Shown piece by piece: positions 6,363-10,247 of a stretch of 10,247 bases of DNA. The stretch comes from Methanoregula sp. (GTDB lineage Archaea; Halobacteriota; Methanomicrobia; Methanomicrobiales; Methanospirillaceae): assembly GCA_022710665.1 (NCBI GenBank), contig JAKLGN010000033.1, positions 1-10,247 on the forward strand, read 5' to 3'. The translations under genes and the position numbers were made by a program. The stretch's first letter is position 1. Each line of letters begins with the position of its first letter. The notes beneath the pieces are model-generated. The model searched no databases, was not told where the DNA came from, and saw nothing but the letters and a program-made list of their open reading frames with translations.

Positions 6363-7229
6363 ATGATTAGTGATTTCATATACAAATATTACATCGATCC
6401 CATCAAATTCGGTCAGGCTTATAATGTTGTCGACACCCTGACGTACGCAATCATCCTCGTTGTCGGTGTTTACCTTCTCTACCGCTGGATGTCGAGCTCG
6501 TCATTTATGACCGGCAGCGGTTTTAAATTCGACCAGCTGTTTATCCTTGCCACGATACCATACGTTATCCTGGGTGGAGTTCTCCGCGTTATCGAAGATA
6601 CCGGCATGATCATTGGGGACTGGAAATTTTTACTGATCACGCCGCTGATCTATTTCACGCTCTTTGCATTCACTCTCGGCATGCTGTTCATCTCAGGGTA
6701 CCTGACCATCAGGAAGATAACCGGTAATATCGTCACGTTTTATGCATTCGCCGGCATCCTTGCCGTAGTCGTCGCCTCCCTTGTCCTTCTTGCCTGGAGC
6801 CAGACGCATAATGGTGTTGACCTGTTCATTCTCACCGTAATTCCCTTCATGGCATTAACTGCAACCGCGATTGTCTGGGGGGTCATGCGGTACGTTCTCT
6901 CGTGGACCTACGTGAACGACCCGCTCTATATCACCCTCCTCTTCGGTCAGCTTCTTGATGCCAGTGCAACCAGTTATGGTATCGACTTTCACCCATCCGT
7001 CCAGTATGTCGAGCAGCACGTTGTTGGTTCCGCCCTCATTGATATGACCGGCACGGCCCTTGTCATGTTCCCCCTGAAACTCCTCGTGCTGTTCCCGGCT
7101 GTCTATGTCATGCAGATCTACCGTAAAGAAGCAAACCCCACATTTTGGCACCTCGTGCTGCTTGCAATGATCGTTGTCGGGTTTGCTCCGGGTGTCCGGG
7201 ACATGGTCCGGATGGTACTGTATGTCTAA
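6363..7229 (+). CDS. DUF63 family integral membrane protein
   Basis: This 288-residue archaeal membrane protein has about eight hydrophobic segments, at roughly 22-41, 58-76, 91-112, 122-145, 153-176, 186-200, 232-252 and 260-276. Conserved-looking polar residues sit in the membrane part: VIEDTGM (76-82), LLDASATSYGIDFHP (197-211) running into VQYVEQHVV (213-221), and FAPGVRD (274-280). Such buried charged motifs suggest a transporter or membrane enzyme, but the family has no assigned function and I do not propose one. No Shine-Dalgarno precedes the ATG; the start fits because it gives the family-like N-terminus and lies just past the egsA start. The next gene overlaps it by 8 nt, and proS follows, so the three are probably one transcript. 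Confidence 0.88.
   Translation: MISDFIYKYYIDPIKFGQAYNVVDTLTYAIILVVGVYLLYRWMSSSSFMTGSGFKFDQLFILATIPYVILGGVLRVIEDTGMIIGDWKFLLITPLIYFTLFAFTLGMLFISGYLTIRKITGNIVTFYAFAGILAVVVASLVLLAWSQTHNGVDLFILTVIPFMALTATAIVWGVMRYVLSWTYVNDPLYITLLFGQLLDASATSYGIDFHPSVQYVEQHVVGSALIDMTGTALVMFPLKLLVLFPAVYVMQIYRKEANPTFWHLVLLAMIVVGFAPGVRDMVRMVLYV
6376..6386 (-). promoter_or_regulatory. Possible TATA box for egsA-UPF0179
   Basis: On the minus strand this reads TTTGTATATGA and lies inside the first codons of the DUF63 gene. Archaeal spacing predicts a start site near 6356, between the two candidate egsA start codons (6360 and 6351). A start a few bases upstream would make the message leaderless from 6360; otherwise the 6351 ATG is used with a very short leader. 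Confidence 0.4.
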
Positions 7230-7788
7230 TTCCCCGCTCACCAATGCCATCATTGTCATCTCCCTCCTTTTTTTCACAACGATCATGATCGGCTGGGTCG
7301 GAACGGCGCAGAACCCTGCCGTAGGAGAAGACCTCATGAAACTCTTTGAAAAAGAGGTTGCCGGCCAGATGGACGGTACAAATTCTGTTGACATGTGCCT
7401 CAAGCTTTTTGCCAACAACCTCCAGGCGTGCATCCTTCTTTTTTTGGGCGGTGCCTCCTTTGGAATCCTCACAATCTTCATCATGAGCCTGAACGGTATC
7501 GTGATAGGCGCCATCATGGAGATCGTCCATCAGGACCACACACCCCTTTTCGTTGCCGCTGCCATTCTCCCGCATGGTATTTTTGAGATCCCTGCATTCA
7601 TCCTCTCCGGAGCCCTTGGGATGCTCCTTGCCCGGTCATTGCTCGCGGAGTGGTATGCCGGGGAGGACACTGCCGTTGATGCCCACCGGTTCGGCCGGTT
7701 GTTCATCCTGTATGTTCTGCCGCTGGTTGCCATAGCCGCGTGTGTCGAGGCTTTTATTACGCCGGTGGTCATACATTTAGTAGCTTAG
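7222..7788 (+). CDS. SpoIIM/DUF95-like integral membrane protein
   Basis: This 188-residue protein resembles the stage II sporulation protein M (DUF95) family, which is widespread in archaea that do not sporulate; its archaeal role is unknown. Hydrophobic segments are at about 8-28, 67-90, 91-102, 110-140 and 158-186. The diagnostic motif [19 protein letters not shown] is at 116-134, with H118 and E122 in the membrane, and [10 protein letters not shown] at 89-98 is also typical. The frame is open upstream to 7174, but the ATG at 7222 is preferred: it has GGATGGT 5 nt before it, overlaps the DUF63 stop by only 8 nt, and avoids 16 residues that look like read-through of the other frame. It is followed after 10 nt by proS. 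The tight overlap with DUF63 suggests that the two membrane proteins work together (inference). Confidence 0.88.
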   Translation: MSNSPLTNAIIVISLLFFTTIMIGWVGTAQNPAVGEDLMKLFEKEVAGQMDGTNSVDMCLKLFANNLQACILLFLGGASFGILTIFIMSLNGIVIGAIMEIVHQDHTPLFVAAAILPHGIFEIPAFILSGALGMLLARSLLAEWYAGEDTAVDAHRFGRLFILYVLPLVAIAACVEAFITPVVIHLVA

Positions 7789-7792
7789 AGGA
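7787..7792 (+). promoter_or_regulatory. Shine-Dalgarno of proS
   Basis: AGAGGA overlaps the last bases of the preceding stop codon and lies 6 nt upstream of the proS ATG. It is consistent with coupled translation within one operon. Confidence 0.6.
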
Positions 7793-7798
7793 CACTCC

Positions 7799-9235
7799 AT
7801 GGACGACGATACGGGCACCCTGCCGCAAAAACAGGACTTTTCCGGATGGTTTAATGAGATTCTCTGGCGGGCCGAGATCATGGATGTCCGCTACCCGGTC
7901 AAGGGGCTCTATGTCTGGTACCCGTACGGGTTTGCAATCCGAAAGTTCGTATACAACCGGCTCCGCGAACTCCTCGATTGCGACCATGAAGAGACACTCT
8001 TTCCCCTCCTCATCCCCGAACAGGAGTTCATGAAGGAGGCCGAGCACATCAAGGGCTTCGAGGACGAGGTCTACTGGGTGACCCACGGGGGAACAACTCC
8101 GCTTGATGTGAAACTCGCCCTCCGGCCCACGAGCGAGACTGCCATCTACCCGATGTACGCTCTCTGGCTCCGGTCGCATGCAGACCTTCCGATGAAGTAC
8201 TACCAGATCGTGAACACGTTCCGGTACGAGACCAAGCAGACCCGCCCACTGATCCGGCTCCGCGAGATCACCTCGTTCATGGAGTCGCATACGGTCCATG
8301 CCACGTGGGATGAGGCTGAGACACAGGTGGAGTACGAACTCGGACTGACAAAAGTGTTCTATGACGGGCTCTGCATCCCGATCACGATCTCGAAACGGCC
8401 GGACTGGGACAAGTTTCCCGGTGCAGACTATACGATCGCGGTTGATGCCATCATGCCCAATGGCAAGACCCTCCAGTGCGGGACGGTTCACCATCTCGGC
8501 ACGCACTTCTCGAAGACCTTTTCGATCCAATACGAAGACAAAAACGGAGAGCAGCAGCTGGCCAACCAGACCTGTTACGGGATCTCCGAGCGCTGCATTG
8601 CAGCCCTCATCAGCATGCATGGAGACGATAAGGGGTTGATCCTCCCGCCGGCAATTGCACCGGTGCAAGCAGTCATCATCCCGATCACCATCGGCAAGCG
8701 GCATGAGGACGTGCTTGAGGCAGCAAAGACCCTTGAAATCGGCTTAAAAGCCGCCGGGTTCCGGGTGAAGATGGACACCCGCGATATGCGACCCGGGGCA
8801 AAGTACTACTGGTGGGAGCTCCGGGGCGTACCACTCCGGCTCGAGCTCGGCCCCCGCGACCTTGATGCCGGAAAAGTGATGGCCGTGAAGCGGACGGGTG
8901 GGAAGAGCCAGCTCGGGCTTGCGAGCGTTTCTGACGGTATCACGAAAGTTTTTGCTGATATCACAGAAACGATCCGGGCAAAAGCCGAGGATCACACGAG
9001 ATCGCATCTTTGCTCGGTTGATACCATTGGCTCTCTGAACGCTGCTCTCAATGACGGAAAGGTCGCGGTAGTCCACTGGTGCCGGGAGCGGGGTTGCGGG
9101 GAAACGATCGAGGAGAGCGCAAACTCGAGCATCCTCGGCACTGAGGTTCGCTCGCCTTATGTTGCCGCAACGGACGGGAATTGTATTGTCTGTGGTAAGC
9201 CGGGGAAGGCAACGCTGGTCGGGAGAACCTATTGA
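7799..9235 (+). CDS. proS: Prolyl-tRNA synthetase, archaeal/eukaryotic type
   Basis: This class II synthetase charges tRNA-Pro with proline. The 478-residue length and the absence of the bacterial editing insertion mark the archaeal/eukaryotic form. Visible parts are the N-terminal motif region with [17 protein letters not shown] (32-48), [13 protein letters not shown] (108-120), motif 2 [20 protein letters not shown] (139-158), the [11 protein letters not shown] region (231-241), motif 3 [11 protein letters not shown] (261-271), an anticodon-binding domain at about 290-390, and a C-terminal domain. The last carries a zinc site with C428, C433, C462 and C465 (WCRERGC and CIVC) and ends in an aromatic-terminated tail, VGRTY, as in this class. 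All class II motifs look intact. It is the last gene of the DUF63-spoIIM-proS operon; a run of T residues lies 28 nt after its stop. Confidence 0.97.
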   Translation: MDDDTGTLPQKQDFSGWFNEILWRAEIMDVRYPVKGLYVWYPYGFAIRKFVYNRLRELLDCDHEETLFPLLIPEQEFMKEAEHIKGFEDEVYWVTHGGTTPLDVKLALRPTSETAIYPMYALWLRSHADLPMKYYQIVNTFRYETKQTRPLIRLREITSFMESHTVHATWDEAETQVEYELGLTKVFYDGLCIPITISKRPDWDKFPGADYTIAVDAIMPNGKTLQCGTVHHLGTHFSKTFSIQYEDKNGEQQLANQTCYGISERCIAALISMHGDDKGLILPPAIAPVQAVIIPITIGKRHEDVLEAAKTLEIGLKAAGFRVKMDTRDMRPGAKYYWWELRGVPLRLELGPRDLDAGKVMAVKRTGGKSQLGLASVSDGITKVFADITETIRAKAEDHTRSHLCSVDTIGSLNAALNDGKVAVVHWCRERGCGETIEESANSSILGTEVRSPYVAATDGNCIVCGKPGKATLVGRTY

Positions 9236-9403
9236 CAATTCCCTGCCGGCTCCTAACAAATCTTTTTAACCCGTATCCACCCTGTTGAAGGGGCTTGTGC
9301 TCTGTGGAAATCATCGGATAGGCGCTCCCGGCGATATTCACTCATGCTCTGCCCCCTGTGCCATTACAGCCCCCCGCAGCATTGCGATAATCTCTCAGGT
9401 AGG

Positions 9404-9412
9404 TTTTTTTTT
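9404..9412 (+). terminator. Oligo-T tract, probable terminator
   Basis: Nine T residues in a row on the plus strand, preceded by short hairpin-forming segments (CTGT...ACAG and CGCA...TGCG). Archaeal RNA polymerase stops at oligo-T tracts. The site could end proS transcripts, a weaker T5 at 9263-9267 coming first, or end a small RNA starting near 9290. Confidence 0.5.
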
Positions 9413-9498
9413 ACGATATCCCGGAAGAGGAGAGGACATCCCCCTCGAAATGCGCCTCCGCCCCGGTGAGTGCAGGGATGGCGTAAGGGGGTCGATCG

Positions 9499-9508
9499 TT
9501 TTTTTTTT
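9499..9508 (+). terminator. Oligo-T tract (T10), probable terminator
   Basis: Ten T residues follow GGGGGTCGATCG on the plus strand. A G/C-rich stretch upstream (about 9450-9490) can pair weakly through CGCC/GGCG and CCCC/GGGG. The combination resembles a strong transcription stop on the plus strand. It is the second long T tract after proS. Confidence 0.5.
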
Positions 9509-9518
9509 GAAAAAGAGG

Positions 9519-9558
9519 TTATCTCAAGTGCCGATCATTAGGTGTAACCATGAGATAA
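9519..9558. repeat. Inverted repeat, 8-bp perfect arms, 24-nt loop
   Basis: TTATCTCA (9519-9526) is matched by TGAGATAA (9551-9558); in RNA the stem can be lengthened on the outside by two G-U pairs. The loop contains GGTGTAACC, which can itself compete for pairing. It is the first of a run of inverted repeats. Confidence 0.75.
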
Positions 9559-9560
9559 TT

Positions 9561-9578
9561 CTTTTCTTACAAGAAAAG
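9561..9578. repeat. Inverted repeat, 8-bp perfect arms, 2-nt spacer
   Basis: CTTTTCTT, AC, AAGAAAAG form a near-perfect palindrome directly after the previous inverted repeat. As RNA it would form a stem of about 6 bp with a small loop; as DNA it could be a dyad bound by a protein. Confidence 0.75.
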
Positions 9579-9622
9579 GGGTCCGGACAAAATATTGTTT
9601 TTTGGGACTCCATGATTTTTTT
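9578..9622 (+). terminator. Hairpin followed by T7, intrinsic-terminator-like
   Basis: GGGGTCC (9578-9584) pairs with GGACTCC (9605-9611) with one G-U pair, followed four bases later by seven T residues (9616-9622). The self-complementary GTCCGGAC (9581-9588) lies at the left arm. A second GGACTCC at 9650-9656 could take the place of the right arm and form an alternative pairing. Confidence 0.4.
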
Positions 9623-9630
9623 CATTGCCA

Positions 9631-9650
9631 CGGTTTGGATGATCCAACCG
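9631..9650. repeat. Inverted repeat with one bulged base
   Basis: CGGTTTGGAT and ATCCAACCG are complementary apart from one extra T and a single central G. The result is a compact dyad of nine base pairs, or a hairpin with a minimal loop. Confidence 0.7.
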
Positions 9651-9679
9651 GACTCCTCCTGCAGCACCATTTCCATCCC

Positions 9680-9697
9680 GAAAAAAAATCTTTTTTC
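9680..9697. repeat. A/T inverted repeat with 7-bp arms
   Basis: GAAAAAA (9680-9686), loop AATC, TTTTTTC (9691-9697). The T run on either strand could act as a stop for transcription from both directions. Confidence 0.65.
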
Positions 9698-9889
9698 AGA
9701 TCGGTTGCGAAAAAAATATGAAAAGAGAGAGAAACGGAGGGTGATTATCTGGTTATGGGGGATGCGTCCCATTGACGGCCTTATTTCCTCCATGGAAGAC
9801 CGGCCTTTCTTCCGAAAATGGCATTTTACCCGGCAGAACCAATATTCAGTTTCGTCAGGATCCCAAAAAAGCTCTCCCAGCGTGGGCGG

Positions 9890-9914
9890 ATGAAAACATG
9901 ACCAATGTTTTCAT
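9890..9914. promoter_or_regulatory. Perfect 10-bp inverted repeat just upstream of the DUF3467 gene: candidate operator
   Basis: ATGAAAACAT (9890-9899), spacer GACCA, ATGTTTTCAT (9905-9914). The arms are perfectly complementary over ten bases and end 23 nt before the ATG at 9938. The right arm covers the position where a TATA element would lie for a leaderless or near-leaderless message, so a dimeric regulator bound here would be expected to block or aid promoter use. A 5-nt-loop RNA hairpin is the alternative if transcription starts further upstream. Confidence 0.55.
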
Positions 9915-9937
9915 ACCTTTACGACACATGGATTACC

Positions 9938-10231
9938 ATGGCTTCACAGGAAATATCGGTCAATATCCCCCCCTCGCTCGATCCCGTATACAGCAACATG
10001 ATCCAGATCGCGTACAAAGACGATGAGTTCACGTTTATGTTCCTCCACCAGCTCCCGCAGGTCAACCAGGCCCGGGCTAAGGCTATTGTATCCATCACCC
10101 CATCGCATGCCAAGAACCTGCTTGGGGTACTGACGAAGACCGTGGCTGACTATGAGTCAAAATTCGGGACAATCGCCTCCAAAGAGAATACGGGTAAAGA
10201 GAACGTGACTACACTCAGCGGGTACTCGTAG
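9938..10231 (+). CDS. DUF3467 family protein
   Basis: This 97-residue small soluble protein of unknown function has the family pattern throughout: ISVNIPPSLDPVYSNMIQIA near the N-terminus, then DDEFTFMFLHQLP, VSITPSHAKNLLGVL, and ADYESKFGTI. The C-terminal tail after FGTI is polar and probably disordered. Length agrees with the family, which is about 100 residues. The frame is open to an earlier ATG at 9905, but that one lies inside the inverted repeat and would add an unmatched 11-residue N-terminus, so 9938 is preferred. No good Shine-Dalgarno precedes it, so the message may be leaderless. It stands alone after the long intergenic region; the 16 bp after its stop end the window, so a downstream partner cannot be excluded. 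Confidence 0.82.
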   Translation: MASQEISVNIPPSLDPVYSNMIQIAYKDDEFTFMFLHQLPQVNQARAKAIVSITPSHAKNLLGVLTKTVADYESKFGTIASKENTGKENVTTLSGYS

Positions 10232-10247
10232 CTGGTCAGCCACAGAC

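Larger units (their letters stand above)
9236..9937. other. Long gene-poor, A/T-tract-rich intergenic region with many inverted repeats
   Basis: These 702 bp between proS and the DUF3467 gene hold no convincing coding sequence. The base composition changes visibly: homopolymeric A and T runs of 6-10 are common here and rare in the genes to the left. The part from 9285 to 9403 has short pairings such as CTGT/ACAG (9356-9369) and CGCA/TGCG (9375-9386) followed by T9. The part from 9499 to 9700 holds five inverted repeats. The last part leads into the palindrome before the DUF3467 gene. Co-directional neighbours mean it must contain the proS terminator and the DUF3467 promoter; the excess length could hold one or more small RNAs. 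No tRNA, rRNA, CRISPR repeat or transposase remnant was recognised. Confidence 0.6.

Noticed and set aside
6855..7517. 220-codon open frame on the minus strand, opposite DUF63/SpoIIM
   Set aside because: It spans two genuine membrane-protein genes and its product looks like the reverse of their codon pattern; no family resemblance.
7769..8704. 311-codon open frame on the minus strand, opposite proS
   Set aside because: It is antisense to prolyl-tRNA synthetase, which has intact motifs in the other strand. The antisense product is rich in Arg, Asp and Leu without recognisable domains.
9290..9412. C/D-box or H/ACA guide RNA in the candidate small-RNA segment
   Set aside because: I looked on both strands for RTGATGA with CTGA boxes and for hairpin-ACA endings. 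Only partial or wrongly ordered matches were found, so no class is assigned.
9524..9793. 89-codon open frame on the minus strand in the intergenic region
   Set aside because: The product is dominated by Phe/Lys/Ile/Ser from the A/T tracts and resembles no known family; no promoter or ribosome site is convincing.
9285..9893. 202-codon open frame on the plus strand in the intergenic region
   Set aside because: It starts with TTG and has no Shine-Dalgarno. It runs through both long T tracts and all the inverted repeats, and its amino-acid composition is irregular. It is more likely chance openness than a gene, though a ribosome-profiling signal would change this.
1..10247. tRNA genes, CRISPR arrays, insertion sequences, phage or defence genes
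   Set aside because: No T-loop GTTCRA signature with acceptor pairing, no regularly spaced repeats, and no transposase, integrase, nuclease or defence motifs were seen on either strand.

Overview
The window is chromosomal DNA from a euryarchaeon, most probably a methanogen of the order Methanomicrobiales (Methanoregula/Methanosphaerula-like). The domain call is firm: it carries an archaeal-type primase small subunit, a Gins51-type replication factor, ribosomal protein L44e, sn-glycerol-1-phosphate dehydrogenase, the eukaryote/archaeal-type prolyl-tRNA synthetase with a zinc-binding tail, archaeal Elp3, and the archaeal families UPF0058, UPF0179 and DUF63. The order-level call is inference from this family set and the mid-range G+C; no methanogenesis gene lies in the window.

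Left block (1-3862, minus strand): a tight operon reading UPF0058 > elp3 > priS > gins51 > rpl44e, leaving the window at the left edge. Spacings are 6 nt, a 4-nt ATGA overlap, 14 nt and 38 nt. It joins tRNA wobble modification (Elp3), replication priming and helicase activation (PriS, Gins51) and translation (L44e). A short divergent promoter region (about 3863-3937) separates it from a plus-strand ADP-ribosylglycohydrolase gene (3938-4807).

Middle block (4817-7229): a minus-strand pair, egsA (glycerol-1-phosphate dehydrogenase, archaeal lipid backbone) followed by a Cys-rich UPF0179 protein. It converges on the ADP-ribosylglycohydrolase gene with only 9 bp between stop codons. At its 5' side egsA starts back to back with a DUF63 membrane protein gene; the two ATGs are separated by 2 bp, so each promoter must lie inside the other gene.

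Right block (6363-9235, plus strand): an operon of DUF63 membrane protein, SpoIIM/DUF95-like membrane protein (8-nt overlap) and proS (10-nt gap). Then follows the only long gene-poor stretch, 9236-9937. It is A/T-tract-rich and holds a dense group of inverted repeats, two long oligo-T tracts and one hairpin followed by T7. It ends in a perfect 10-bp inverted repeat just upstream of the last gene, a small DUF3467-family protein (9938-10231).

Most of the window is ordinary archaeal housekeeping DNA. The points most worth a second look are the 702-bp structured intergenic region, the palindrome in front of the DUF3467 gene, the 2-bp divergent egsA/DUF63 start arrangement, the apparent absence of the PriS zinc knuckle, and an A4G8 homopolymer in the gins51 linker.
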